Counted from the stretch's first letter, positions 31,702 through 40,241 are shown. The stretch is 64,000 nucleotides of DNA from Kitasatospora sp. MAA4 (GCF_029893355.1 NZ_JARZAI010000029.1:1-64000), one strand, 5' to 3'. Numbers and translations: made by a program. The notes: a model not told the origin generated them from the letters alone.

Positions 31702-33222
31702 ATGACAGGCCAGACGCCCGACGCCGCGCAGCAGCAGGTGCAGTTCCCCATCAGCGAGTCGTTCACCGGTACAGCCCCGGCGAATCCGCACTGGCAGCTG
31801 CTGGGCAGCGCGCGGCTGAACGAGGGCGCCCTGGAGCTGACGCCGAACACTGCGTCGAAGGCGGGTACGGCGTTCCTGGACCAGCCGTTCTCCTCCTCGC
31901 TCGGGGTGAGCATCGACTTCGACTACTCCTGCGAGGGCGGCGGGGCCCAGGGTCTCGGGGACGGGTTCAGCCTCTACCTGATCGACGGGAGCCGCACCAC
32001 GGAGCCCGGGGCCCGCGGCGGGGCGCTGGGCTACTCCTACATCAAGGACGGCTCGGTCAACCTTCCCGGCGTCACTGCGGGCTATGTGGGTGTCGGCTTC
32101 GACAACCACGGGAACTTTGCCGCCCCCTCCTGCGGTACCGGCGGTCCCGGCCGCAGCCCTGACACGCTGGGCGTGCGCGGCTCCGGGGACCTGCTCACGG
32201 GCTTCGCCTGGCTGGCCGGTGTCGAGGTGCCGGGCGGGTTCCGGGGCGGCTGGCAGGCGGGGGCTCACCTGCAGGTGACCGTCATCGGCGGGCGCCTGAC
32301 GGTGCGGCGCTCCAGCGCCTCGGACCCCAACGGCGCGGTGCTGATCGAGGATCTCGACCTGGCCACCGGCCCGGGCCAGGTACAGATGCCCGCGACGTTC
32401 AAGCTCGGGTTCGCCGCCGGCACCGGCGGCGCCACCGCAACCCACCGCATCCGCAACCTCGCCGTCGCCCTGCCCGTCGCCATGCCGCTGGAGATGAGCG
32501 GCCCGCTGACCGCCAAGGCCGGCCACCGGATCTCCTACACCATCGGCGTCCAGAACCACGGGCCCAACGACGCCCCCGACGCCGTCGTGCGCGGAGAGCT
32601 GCCCGTCCAGCTGCTCGACGTGGAGGTGACGTGCCGCGGGGAGAACGGCGCGGTGTGCGGCCCGGGATCCGCCATCGACGGCGATCTTCAGCAGCCGCTC
32701 AGCCTGCCCAAGGGCAGCAAGGCGGTGATTACCGTGAGGGGCACCGTCGCCTCCGACTACGAAGGCGACTTCACCGCCACGAGCCGGATCACCTCGGCCA
32801 CCCGAGCCAACACCGCGGCTCAGCAGTCCGGCCAGGTCACCACCAACGCCGAACTGCCGCTGATCACCGTCGACCAGAAGATCGCCGGGCAGTGGGACCA
32901 GACCTGGCCCGAGGACGCCAAGGGCTGGCTCGTCAGCTACAACCTCACCCTGGCCGCCAACGAACACCGCGTGGTGGCCTGGGAGATCGCCTTCGACGTC
33001 CCCGCGCGCACGCGCGTCAACCCCGCGCAGACCCAGTGGTACCGGGTCATCAAGGACGGCCTGGAGGGAACGGTCGTCCTGGGCTCCCCCAGCGGCGGCG
33101 GCCACACCATCGACCCCGGCACCCCGCTGCCCGTCGACGTCCAGCTCCTCTACCCGTCCCAGTCCGAAGCCGGCGACGGCCGACTCCGCGGCCTGTACGC
33201 CGTCGAGGTCGAAAGCCCCTGA
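31702..33222 (+). CDS. L-type lectin-like / DUF11 domain protein
   Basis: A 506-residue protein. Residues about 12-250 form a legume-lectin-like beta sandwich: V-S-I-D-F-D-Y-S-C, G-L-G-D-G-F-S-L-Y-L, G-A-L-G-Y-S-Y, V-G-V-G-F-D-N-H-G-N-F and V-T-V-I-G-G-R-L-T-V. A DUF11-like domain follows (about 265-370: A-G-H-R-I-S-Y-T-I-G-V-Q-N-H-G-P-N-D), then a third beta-rich part. DUF11 and lectin modules normally act outside the cell, yet no signal peptide or C-terminal anchor is present. ATG 31702 has AGAGGAA upstream; no upstream start restores a signal peptide. It lies just outside the 55-bp repeat and may still be functionally tied to the cluster. Confidence 0.75.
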   Translation: MTGQTPDAAQQQVQFPISESFTGTAPANPHWQLLGSARLNEGALELTPNTASKAGTAFLDQPFSSSLGVSIDFDYSCEGGGAQGLGDGFSLYLIDGSRTTEPGARGGALGYSYIKDGSVNLPGVTAGYVGVGFDNHGNFAAPSCGTGGPGRSPDTLGVRGSGDLLTGFAWLAGVEVPGGFRGGWQAGAHLQVTVIGGRLTVRRSSASDPNGAVLIEDLDLATGPGQVQMPATFKLGFAAGTGGATATHRIRNLAVALPVAMPLEMSGPLTAKAGHRISYTIGVQNHGPNDAPDAVVRGELPVQLLDVEVTCRGENGAVCGPGSAIDGDLQQPLSLPKGSKAVITVRGTVASDYEGDFTATSRITSATRANTAAQQSGQVTTNAELPLITVDQKIAGQWDQTWPEDAKGWLVSYNLTLAANEHRVVAWEIAFDVPARTRVNPAQTQWYRVIKDGLEGTVVLGSPSGGGHTIDPGTPLPVDVQLLYPSQSEAGDGRLRGLYAVEVESP

Positions 33223-33351
33223 CCCCGAAGAAGCGGCTATCTCTCGGAGCACACGGCCCGGACGTGGGTAATCGTTCGGGCCGCCCAACCCGTTTGAAGT
33301 GATGAAGAGTCGGAGCACCTTGGACTCACGCTTACTGGGGATGGACGGCGT

Positions 33352-33513
33352 TCACTGCGGCGCGCGCCTGGTCTTGGTCGACGAAAGTTCGTCCGCGAGC
33401 TGCTCCGCGCGCGAGGTGCCCTTCCCCGCCAGGACGACGCTCTCGCCCCCGGCGACCAGACGTCGGGCGAGAGCACCCCCGATACTGCCGACGCCGACGA
33501 TTGCGGTGGTCAT
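33352..33513 (-). pseudogene. NAD(P)-binding (F420-reductase-like) N-terminal fragment
   Basis: ATG 33513, with GAGGAA upstream, starts M-T-T-A-I-V-G-V-G-S-I-G-G-A-L-A-R-R-L, a Rossmann GxGxxG motif as in NADPH-dependent F420 reductases, and continues to L-A-D-E-L before an early stop. Only 53 of about 200 residues remain. It is on the same strand as the MDR/SDR genes upstream and may be the broken third gene of that operon. Confidence 0.6.
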
Positions 33514-33733
33514 CTCCGAGCGTTCCTCTCCGTTGACGTTGCCCCGGGTCAGGCCGGTGGTGACGGGCTGCTTCCTGACGCTACGGCGCCGGGTGGGCCT
33601 GACTGGTGCGCCGCGCACTGCGGGGGGACTGGTCCGCTGATTCGGACCAGTTGAGCCGGGCCACTGGTCACCGGTACTGACAACGGCCCTCGGGTCCAAC
33701 GGTGTGGAGGACGGCAGCGACGGGGGCCGGCGG

Positions 33734-34645
33734 TCACGGGACCGCGAGCACAGCTTTGCTGCGCAGGGTCCCGGCCTGCAGCTGCGCGTGAACGTCTGCG
33801 GCGTCCGCGAGCGGTCTGACGGTTCGGTCGCGCAGTATCAGGTTGCCGTCGGCCAGTTGCTTCATTGCTTCGGTCAGCGCCGCCGGGATGTCAGCCGGGA
33901 CCGGTCCGGAGAGAGCGGCGCCGAGGTGCTCGGCACTTGGATTGGTGAGCGTGATGACGCGCTGGGGACCGCCGGCAAGTTCGACCGCTGTTTCCAGGTC
34001 GCTGGCGCGCGCTGCGTCCATCACCGCGTCGACGCGTCCGACGGCCGAGCGCACGGCGTCGGCCAGGTGCTTGCCGTACTCGACGGGGATCGCACCGAGG
34101 TTCTCGGCGATGGCAAAGTCATCGGGTCGGACCGCAGCGACGACTCGGACGCCGCGCGCGACGGCGAGCTGGGTGGCGATGGTGCCGACCGAACCTGTGC
34201 CGCCGAGCAGCAGCAGGGTCTCTCCCGGTGCTACGCGCAGCAGGTTGAGCACACGCACCGCGGCTTCACCAGAGGACGGCAATGCCGCCGCGGCGTCCCA
34301 GTCGACCGATGGCGGCTTGCGCACCCAGTAGTCGGCCAGCACGAGTTCGGCGTAGCCGCCGAGCCCAGGCAGGAAGACCGCGACCTCGTCACCGGTCGAG
34401 ACATCGGTGACTGCGCTTCCGACGGCATCGACCACCCCTGCGGCCTCGAAGCCGAGCACCGCGCCCGCAGACGCGGGGTAGACATTGCGCAGGTGCCCGG
34501 ATCTGATGGCCAGATCCGTGGGCCCGACACCGGCGAAGCGAACGGCCAGGCGGATTTGGGTCGGGCCCGGGTCGCCGATCTTGATGTCGCCGAGCTTGAG
34601 TACTTCGGGAGGTCCGAAATCGGTGAGCAGGACTGCCTTTGACAT
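33734..34645 (-). CDS. Quinone oxidoreductase-like MDR-superfamily enzyme
   Basis: A 303-residue NADP(H)-dependent reductase of the zinc-free MDR (quinone oxidoreductase) group. The GroES-like N-terminal domain has G-F-E-A-A-G-V-V-D-A-V-G, the linker W-D-A-A-A-A-L-P-S-S-G-E-A-A, and the Rossmann site L-L-L-G-G-T-G-S-V-G-T-I-A. No zinc ligands are evident. It follows the SDR gene by 77 bp on the same strand; with the divergent MarR regulator this looks like a redox or electrophile response operon. Substrate unknown. Confidence 0.85.
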   Translation of the reverse strand: MSKAVLLTDFGPPEVLKLGDIKIGDPGPTQIRLAVRFAGVGPTDLAIRSGHLRNVYPASAGAVLGFEAAGVVDAVGSAVTDVSTGDEVAVFLPGLGGYAELVLADYWVRKPPSVDWDAAAALPSSGEAAVRVLNLLRVAPGETLLLLGGTGSVGTIATQLAVARGVRVVAAVRPDDFAIAENLGAIPVEYGKHLADAVRSAVGRVDAVMDAARASDLETAVELAGGPQRVITLTNPSAEHLGAALSGPVPADIPAALTEAMKQLADGNLILRDRTVRPLADAADVHAQLQAGTLRSKAVLAVP

Positions 34646-34722
34646 GAGGTCCTCCTTCTGGAAGGTCGTGTCGGTACTGCGTAGGAGTAGTGCGGAGCGC
34701 GCGCTGGAGCCCGCGCCCGCGG

Positions 34723-35472
34723 CTACTGCTGTTCTTCGCCGCCGTCGGCGAAGAGTTCGCTGCCGGTGACGAAGCTGCTCTGGTCGGAGGCGAGAAACAG
34801 CACGGCGTTGGCGATCTCGTCGGGGCGGGCGGCTCGCCCCAACGGCACTCCGCTACCCAGTTGGGCGACGAGGCCGTCGGCCTGGGCTGCGTCGCCGGCC
34901 AGGCCGCGCAAGCCGGCGGTCTCGGTTGGGCCGGGCACGATCACGTTGACCCGTACGCTTCGACCGGCCAGCTCCACCGCCCACGTCCGTCCGAACGATC
35001 GGATGGCGGCCTTGGTCGCGGCGTAGACGCCGAAGGCGGGAGTGCCGCTGGTGGCGGCAGTCGAGCCGGCCAGGATGACCGAGGCGCCCCCGTTCAGCAG
35101 CGGTAGAGCCTTTTGCACGGTGAACACCGTGCCCCGGACATTGATGGCGAAGGTCTGGTCGAAGTGCGCGGCGTCCAGTTCTTCGAGCGTCGCGAACGAC
35201 CCACCACCGGCGTTGGCGAACAGGACGTCCAAGCCGCGACCGCGTTGAGCGATCTCCGCGTAGACCGCATCGAGATCGCCCAGGTCGGACACGTCGCCGC
35301 GGACGCCGACCGCGCCGTGGCCGATCGAAGTGAGCGCCTGATCGAGCTCGGCTTGGCGGCGGCCGGTGACGAACACGTGGGCGCCCTCCTCGGCGAAGCG
35401 CTGCGCCGTTGCGAGCCCGATCCCGGATGTGCCGCCGGTCACGAGGGCCGTCTTGCCTTCAAGCTGGTTCAT
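34723..35472 (-). CDS. Short-chain dehydrogenase/reductase
   Basis: A 249-residue classical SDR. Cofactor motif T-G-G-T-S-G-I-G (residues about 13-20) with Arg after the second strand (T-G-R-R), suggesting NADP(H). N-A-G-G at about 88, catalytic Ser in A-G-S-T-A-A, and Y-A-A-T-K giving Tyr-x3-Lys. End pattern F-V-T-G-S-E-L-F-A-D-G-G. ATG 35472 has GGAGGAGAG just upstream. First gene of the SDR-MDR pair, divergent from the MarR gene. Confidence 0.9.
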   Translation of the reverse strand: MNQLEGKTALVTGGTSGIGLATAQRFAEEGAHVFVTGRRQAELDQALTSIGHGAVGVRGDVSDLGDLDAVYAEIAQRGRGLDVLFANAGGGSFATLEELDAAHFDQTFAINVRGTVFTVQKALPLLNGGASVILAGSTAATSGTPAFGVYAATKAAIRSFGRTWAVELAGRSVRVNVIVPGPTETAGLRGLAGDAAQADGLVAQLGSGVPLGRAARPDEIANAVLFLASDQSSFVTGSELFADGGEEQQ

Positions 35473-35496
35473 CGCTCTCCTCCGCTGCGGATTACG

Positions 35497-35506
35497 TGAC
35501 ATGTCA
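35497..35506. promoter_or_regulatory. Candidate MarR operator overlapping a -35 box
   Basis: TGACATGTCA is a perfect 10-bp palindrome in the divergent SDR/MarR region. Read on the minus strand it overlaps TTGACA, a consensus -35 for the SDR gene, so a bound regulator would block it. No convincing -10 was seen. Inferred. Confidence 0.4.
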
Positions 35507-35609
35507 AGCATAAGCCTGGGGCGGATCACAATATTCCTGGCGCCACGCGGAGGGTGTGAGAATGGGCAGACGAGCCGATGACGGCTGGACCGAGGAAGGC
35601 CTGCACGTG

Positions 35610-36179
35610 ATGCCCCGCAAGCGGCCCGCACCCGAGCCCGCCACAGGATGGCTCGACGAGGAGCAACAACGGGCGTGGCTGGCCTACATCAAGGTCCAGC
35701 TGCGGCTGGTCTATGAGATGAACCGACAACTACAGGCCGACAGCCGCATGTCCCTCGCCGACTGGGACGTGCTCACGGCGCTCGGCGCAAGCGAATCTGC
35801 GAGCCTGACCGTCACTGCCCTCGCCGCCCAGATCGGCTGGGAGAGAAGCCGGCTGTCCCACCATGCGAAGCGGATGGCGGGCCGAGGGCTGGTCGAACTT
35901 GCGACTGCCAACTCCGACCGGCGAGCCACCGAGGTCCGCCTGACCGCCGAGGGCCGCGTCACCCTCGAACGGGCCGCCCCCGGTCATGTCGAGCTGATCA
36001 AGCGGCTGTTCTTCGGTGGAGTTCCCCGCGAGCTGCTGGACCCGCTGAGCACCGCACTGGAATCCGTGTACGCGAACCTCCTCGCACACGGATCGCTCCC
36101 CCCACCAGACAGCCTCTACGCAGACGGTGCCGCCGTCGATGCTGTGCGCGGCGCCGGTGATGGCGCGGGCGCCGACTAG
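35610..36179 (+). CDS. MarR-family transcriptional regulator
   Basis: A 189-residue winged-helix regulator. Core: Q-L-R-L-V-Y-E-M-N-R-Q-L, W-D-V-L-T-A-L-G, recognition helix region L-T-V-T-A-L-A-A-Q-I-G-W-E-R-S-R-L-S-H-H-A-K-R-M, wing N-S-D-R-R-A-T-E-V-R-L-T. GAGGAAGG precedes a GTG/ATG pair at 35607/35610; an upstream GTG at 35556 is possible but less likely. It is divergent from the SDR-MDR operon, which it probably represses until an electrophile or phenolic ligand binds. The tail after about residue 165 is low complexity. Confidence 0.85.
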   Translation: MPRKRPAPEPATGWLDEEQQRAWLAYIKVQLRLVYEMNRQLQADSRMSLADWDVLTALGASESASLTVTALAAQIGWERSRLSHHAKRMAGRGLVELATANSDRRATEVRLTAEGRVTLERAAPGHVELIKRLFFGGVPRELLDPLSTALESVYANLLAHGSLPPPDSLYADGAAVDAVRGAGDGAGAD

Positions 36180-36489
36180 GGCAGAGCAGTGACATGGCCT
36201 GAGCCGCTGCCAGGTCACCCGCTGGCGCGCGTGCTTGGCCCGCTCCCCGAGGAGCCCTTGACGGTCTGCTGCTGCGGATCGCCTACCGACTCGGCCACTG
36301 ACTGCGCCGCGCTGCCCACCTCGCCCGACACTTTTCCGGCCGCATCCCCTACGTGACGTTCGCCAGCAACCTGCCCGTGTCCACCGAACGTTCCTGCCGG
36401 CTATGGCCCCTGCCATCAGCGGCTGGGTCGGTTCAGCCGCCTCAAGGTCGATCGTTTTGCCGGACTGGCCCTACCTTCCGAGGAGCGGC
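36180..36489. other. Intergenic stretch, nothing recognised
   Basis: Short frames on both strands lack ribosome sites and recognisable motifs. It separates the MarR gene from the convergent SCO2400-like gene. Confidence 0.4.
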
Positions 36490-37266
36490 TCAACTGTGCG
36501 TGCACCACAGCAGGATCTGGGTGCAGGTGGGTGAGGCGGCCGCGGTCGGGCTGGGCCGGGTGGAGGTCGGCTCTGCCGACGGAGTCGGCGCGGGACTGTG
36601 CGAGTCGGTGCGGCCGGGTGCGGGCGCATCGCTCGTCGGGTGGGTCGACGGGCTGGCCGACGCGGAGTGTTCCGCGGCGCGGCTTGCCGAGGCCGTGCGC
36701 GAACCGGGCGCAGGGTGCTTGGTAGGCGACGCGCTGGGTGGCGCGCCGGCGGGTGACGGACCGGCGGGTGACGCACCGGCTGTCTCGGCGCCGGCGCCGG
36801 CGCCGTCCGTCGGCGCGACCTGACTTGCGGAGGGCGAGGTGGCCGGCGCGACCACGCCGTTCGACCCGGACTGCAGCGCCACCGTGCTGACACCGGCCAC
36901 CGCCAGGCAGACAGCGACGACACCGAGTGCGGCCTGCCACACCTTCAGCGACCTCCGCTGGGGCTGGGCCGGGGCGTTGTCGACCTCCTCGCCAACCAGT
37001 GCCTCGGCATTCGCCACGACGGGTATCGGCACGACGGGTATCGGCACGGTGGGCATCGGGGCGGTAGGCGTCGGGGCGTCGGGCGCAGGCGCCGCAGTTG
37101 TGGGGACTGGCGCATCGGGGACGGGCGCGGTGGACTCCTGCGTGGCTGGCTCCGGTTGCTGGGCCTCGACTATGGCGGACTCGGCGTCGGCTATGGCGGA
37201 CTCGGCCTCGGCGGAGCTGGGGCCGGGCGAACCCGCAGCGGCGGGTCTTGCGGGTGGGGTGTCCAT
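36490..37266 (-). CDS. SCO2400-like membrane protein, zinc-ribbon lost
   Basis: A 258-residue protein starting M-D-T-P-P-A-R. It has a Pro/Ala/Thr-rich cytoplasmic part with V-P-I-P-V-V-P-I-P-V-V repeats, one membrane helix (W-Q-A-A-L-G-V-V-A-V-C-L-A-V-A-G-V), a long Ser/Pro/Ala-rich outer region and the end P-T-C-T-Q-I-L-L-W-C-T-H-S. Its last residues and its 5' leader (about 20 bp around the start codon) match the neighbouring gene at 37436-38146, so it is a tandem paralogue, but the N-terminal CxxC...CxxC ribbon of that neighbour is absent. Function unknown. Confidence 0.65.
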   Translation of the reverse strand: MDTPPARPAAAGSPGPSSAEAESAIADAESAIVEAQQPEPATQESTAPVPDAPVPTTAAPAPDAPTPTAPMPTVPIPVVPIPVVANAEALVGEEVDNAPAQPQRRSLKVWQAALGVVAVCLAVAGVSTVALQSGSNGVVAPATSPSASQVAPTDGAGAGAETAGASPAGPSPAGAPPSASPTKHPAPGSRTASASRAAEHSASASPSTHPTSDAPAPGRTDSHSPAPTPSAEPTSTRPSPTAAASPTCTQILLWCTHS

Positions 37267-37282
37267 GCGATCTTTCCGTAGC
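37263..37282 (-). repeat. 20-bp leader repeat, copy 1 (partner 38143-38162)
   Basis: CTACGGAAAGATCGCATGGA on the minus strand, holding the ribosome site and start of the 258-residue paralogue, is identical at 38143-38162 before the other paralogue. Weaker similarity continues 25-30 bp further upstream, so the duplication included the promoter-proximal region and both genes are probably expressed together. Confidence 0.7.
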
Positions 37283-37435
37283 TGGCGCGCCACCACATCT
37301 GGCTGGTGGTTTGCTCCGATGGCACACGGATCCGTGTGTTCAGGGAGCCTATTGACCAGGCTGTGGAGAAGGCAGACTCGATTGGTGAGACTGTTGAAAA
37401 GATCGCACGCAGCAGATGTGCTGACTGCTAGGGGC

Positions 37436-38146
37436 TCAGTTGCACCAGAAGAGGAACTGGGTACAGGTGGCCGTTGGTGACGGCGTCGGCTTCGGCTTCG
37501 GCGTTGGCGTCGGCTTCGATGTCGGCTTCGACGTCGGCGAAGGTGGGGCCGGCGAGGGCGAAGCGGTACCCGGGTGGGTGCTGGTGCCGCCCAGCCCGGG
37601 TGTGGTGGCCGGCGGCTGGGCGGCGGCCGGGTTCGAAGCCCCGGAGCTTGCGGACGCGCTGGCGGAGCCGGACGCGGCGGGGGAGGAACTCGGGCGAGCC
37701 CTGCCGGTCCGCTGCGCTCCCGCTGTCGGCTGCCCGACCAGCTGCACGGAGCTGGCACTCGCGCTCGCACCGTCCGTCGCCCCGGGCAGCCCCGTGTCGG
37801 GAGCGGAGGCGGGAAGCGCGGGGCCGTCTGATTGGCCCGATGACATCGCCACCGTGCCTAGGCCGCCCCCGGCCACCAGGCCGACCACCGACAGAACCAG
37901 CATGCTGCGTCGGCGGCCCGACTTGCGTCGCTTGTCGCGCCGCCGGTCGATCGCCCGACCCGGCGACACCGGGGCACTCGCGAGAGGCTGCTCGACCTGC
38001 CACGGCTCCTCGAGCGGCGGCCGGGCAGGCAGCCGGCCATGGGACCGAGTCGGCGGCATGGCTGCCATGGGTGGACCGCTGGCGCCGCATCCAGGGCAGG
38101 ACAGCGCCCCGTTGAGGTGGCGTCGACAGTACTCGCAGTAGTCCAT
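37436..38146 (-). CDS. SCO2400-family membrane protein
   Basis: A 236-residue protein. The N-terminal zinc ribbon M-D-Y-C-E-Y-C-R-R-H-L-N-G-A-L-S-C-P-G-C-G is the hallmark of the SCO2400 family. A basic stretch (D-R-R-R-D-K-R-R-K-S-G-R-R-R) precedes one membrane helix (S-M-L-V-L-S-V-V-G-L-V-A-G-G-G-L-G). The extracellular half is Ser/Ala/Pro/Thr-rich with P-T-S-K-P-T-S-K repeats and ends T-C-T-Q-F-L-F-W-C-N. ATG 38146 has GGAAAG upstream. The family is common in streptomycetes and uncharacterised; a stalk presenting the C-terminal Cys pair outside the membrane is a reasonable picture. Confidence 0.75.
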   Translation of the reverse strand: MDYCEYCRRHLNGALSCPGCGASGPPMAAMPPTRSHGRLPARPPLEEPWQVEQPLASAPVSPGRAIDRRRDKRRKSGRRRSMLVLSVVGLVAGGGLGTVAMSSGQSDGPALPASAPDTGLPGATDGASASASSVQLVGQPTAGAQRTGRARPSSSPAASGSASASASSGASNPAAAQPPATTPGLGGTSTHPGTASPSPAPPSPTSKPTSKPTPTPKPKPTPSPTATCTQFLFWCN

Positions 38147-38795
38147 GCGATCTTTCCGTAGGTGCCGCGTCACCGGATCCAGTGTCATCGCGAGGGCGGC
38201 GGTAGATACCGTCGCGTGGAGGAGCGTAAGCAGCACCCTCGCCCGGGCAACAGGCGTGCCCTGTGATGCTTCTGGAGAGATCGCGTGGACCTGCAAAGTG
38301 GGAGGTGTTGCGCGGTCCGGATCGCGGGGCTGAGCTCGCCCATGCGGATCAGGGCTTGGAGCGCGTCGCGGAAGAAGTGGAAGCCGTCGCCGCCGTTGGC
38401 GATCGGCAGCACGAGGTCGGCGGCGAGCGCGACGACGAACGGCAGGGCGGGGCGTCGTCCTGCTCGTCTTCGGCCGTCATCGTCCAGGAATCCCGGCGTC
38501 CTGTCGCGCGAAATTCGCCGCCGGCTCACGAGGCACAGCTCCGTGGGTCAGGCCCATCGGCCCCCGGAGAGCTGCTGGACCTTCTCGTCGAGCGCGTTCG
38601 TCACCGTTCTGTTGATCATTCATCAGATTGTGCCAACTCCCGATTGGCACACGGTCGGGCCGAATTACTGCCCATATGCTCATTGGCGTTGCTCGGCAGA
38701 GGGTGGCACTCGTCGCGTGTCGCACACGCGCCCCGCTCGTCCCAGCAGTAGTGCGCTGCTCGGGACGCGTGCGGGATATTCAACTGGGAGTGGAC
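38147..38795. other. Long intergenic stretch without a supported gene
   Basis: On the minus strand 38529-38320 there is a coherent piece (P-F-V-V-A-L-A-A-D-L-V-L-P-I-A-N-G-G-D) that could be a gene scrap; I do not recognise it. GC drops around 38600-38700, compatible with a promoter region for the secreted protein at 38796. Confidence 0.35.
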
Positions 38796-39311
38796 ATGGC
38801 CTCTTTGGGTCGTAAGACCGTCACGGTGATGGCAGCGGCTCTGGTGTCGCTGAGCGTGGGGGGCGGCGCCGTTGCGTCGGCGGCGACCCCGCCGGCCTCG
38901 CGGTGCAGCAACGCGGACTGCACCAGCCTCCAGCCGGTCACCATCGTCGCCAGCCAGGGCTCGCTGAACGTCACGCAGATGCAACTGGAAAACATCAGCA
39001 CGACCGTCGTCGACGCCCTCTCCGGAGAGCCCGTTTGCGGTGTTCAGGTCCAGTTCTACACCACCGGTGGCCGACTGCTGGGGGCGGCCTACACGAACCA
39101 CAGTGGCGTCGCCGCGATCTCTGCGCCGGAGAACCTCGGCCCTGGCACAGCCCAGGAGTTGCTGGCCGGCTACGACGCTGTGCTGCTCGGTGACGGCGTC
39201 CACGCGCCGGCCAGTGCGCATGGGGCGATCACCGTCGGGGACGATGGCAGCCTTCTCTTCAGCGACCGTCGGCTCAAGCAGGACGTCGTCCCGGTCGACT
39301 GGAGCCGTTAG
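38796..39311 (+). CDS. Secreted protein ending in a peptidase-S74 leader motif
   Basis: A 171-residue exported protein. Signal peptide M-A-S-L-G-R-K-T-V then V-M-A-A-A-L-V-S-L-S-V, cleavage near A-S-A-A. The body has two Cys early (C-S-N-A-D-C) and a transthyretin-like stretch G-E-P-V-C-G-V-Q-V-Q-F-Y-T-T-G-G. It ends S-D-R-R-L-K-Q-D-V-V-P-V-D-W-S-R, which is how an intramolecular-chaperone (S74) domain begins; the rest of that domain appears in a different frame just downstream. ATG 38796 has GGGAG upstream. Whether the short form works alone is unknown. Confidence 0.65.
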   Translation: MASLGRKTVTVMAAALVSLSVGGGAVASAATPPASRCSNADCTSLQPVTIVASQGSLNVTQMQLENISTTVVDALSGEPVCGVQVQFYTTGGRLLGAAYTNHSGVAAISAPENLGPGTAQELLAGYDAVLLGDGVHAPASAHGAITVGDDGSLLFSDRRLKQDVVPVDWSR

Positions 39312-39313
39312 AG

Positions 39314-39550
39314 GTGCGCATTTTCCGCCGCCGCTCCAGGGCGGCTGACCGCAGTGCCCCGGACCGTCGTTCGGTCGGCGCGCGGGTGAGTGGCGCTGTG
39401 GCCGCCCAGGACTGGCACGCCGCCTTCGGGTTCAACCGGGACGACACCACCATCCCCGTCGTCGACGGTCTCGGCGTCTCCCTGGTGTGTATCCAGGCCC
39501 TCAACCGCCGTATCGACGAGTTGACCGCAGCCGACTTCGTCAGCGAGACG
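39314..39550 (+). pseudogene. Peptidase-S74 domain, second half
   Basis: From GTG 39314, 3 bp after the previous stop, the sequence reads A-A-Q-D-W-H-A-A-F-G-F-N-R-D-D-T-T-I-P-V-V, then G-V-S-L-V-C-I-Q-A-L-N-R-R-I-D-E-L. S74 domains run from S-D-R-R-L-K-x-D-I through G-P-M-A-Q-D-W-H-A-A-F-G to I-Q-A-L-N, so this is the end of the domain begun in the preceding gene. The middle has been replaced by an Arg-rich stretch and the frame differs. The open frame continues to 39730 inside the convergent gene; that part is not S74. Confidence 0.65.
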
Positions 39551-40241
39551 GGAGCATGGCCGGCCCGCCGGTGGGCAGCGGGTTCGGCAGCTCGGGCGCG
39601 CGCTGGCTGTAGTCCGGTACGCAGGTCGGGACCGTCCAGTAGACCGCCATCCCGAAGGGGCCCGACCTGGAGTGCCCCGGGGGGACCTCCAGCACCAGCG
39701 TCGTCCCTGGCGGCATGGTCTGCGGTGTGAGCCGCACCGCGAAGCTGCCGTCCGAGGAGGTCACCAGACTCTTGCTCAGGATCTCCGGTGGCACCGCACC
39801 GCCGTCCGCCGTGCCGTGCTCGGCCAGATAGGTCAGCACCGGATCCGGCACCATCACCCCGTCGGCCCGCGGGCAGCTGCTGGGCGAACTCTCCTGCAGC
39901 ACCACGAACCGAATCCCCCGGGAGGCCAGGTCCCTCTGCAGGCTGGGGATCCCGTCCCGGTTGAAGAGCTTGACCAGGATCTCGCCGTCGGCCCCCTTGC
40001 TGACCGCATAGGCCGCCGATCCCGGCGACGTGTCGTGCCCCAGCACCGGATAGGCGACCAGACCCGCCGTCAGCACCGCCAGAGCGCCTGCGGCCAGCAG
40101 CACCCGGGGCCGCCGGGCCCGGGTCGCCCGGACGTCATTGGGCGCGGCGGCGGCTGTGGCGGCGGGTGTGAGCCGATCCGCCGCGAGAAGGGCGAGCTGC
40201 TCCCCGAGCCGCTCCTGGAATGCGCTGGGCCTGTCGTTCAC
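39540..40241 (-). CDS. Single-pass membrane protein paired with an ECF sigma factor (putative anti-sigma)
   Basis: A 233-residue protein with a short cytoplasmic N terminus (E-R-L-G-E-Q-L-A-L-L-A-A-D-R-L), one membrane helix (V-L-L-A-A-G-A-L-A-V-L-T-A-G-L-V) and an extracellular domain with a Cys pair (S-S-C-P-R and T-C-V-P-D). The GTG start overlaps the sigma-factor stop by 4 bp (GTGA). Position and topology are those of an anti-sigma factor, but there is no HxxxCxxC zinc motif, so sigma binding is inferred. Its 3' end overlaps the S74 remnant tail to tail. Confidence 0.65.
   Translation of the reverse strand: MNDRPSAFQERLGEQLALLAADRLTPAATAAAAPNDVRATRARRPRVLLAAGALAVLTAGLVAYPVLGHDTSPGSAAYAVSKGADGEILVKLFNRDGIPSLQRDLASRGIRFVVLQESSPSSCPRADGVMVPDPVLTYLAEHGTADGGAVPPEILSKSLVTSSDGSFAVRLTPQTMPPGTTLVLEVPPGHSRSGPFGMAVYWTVPTCVPDYSQRAPELPNPLPTGGPAMLPSR

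Noticed and set aside
31453..33318. A 621-codon minus-strand frame opposite the lectin gene
   Set aside because: No motifs and no ribosome site; the plus strand has lectin and DUF11 domains with correct codon bias.
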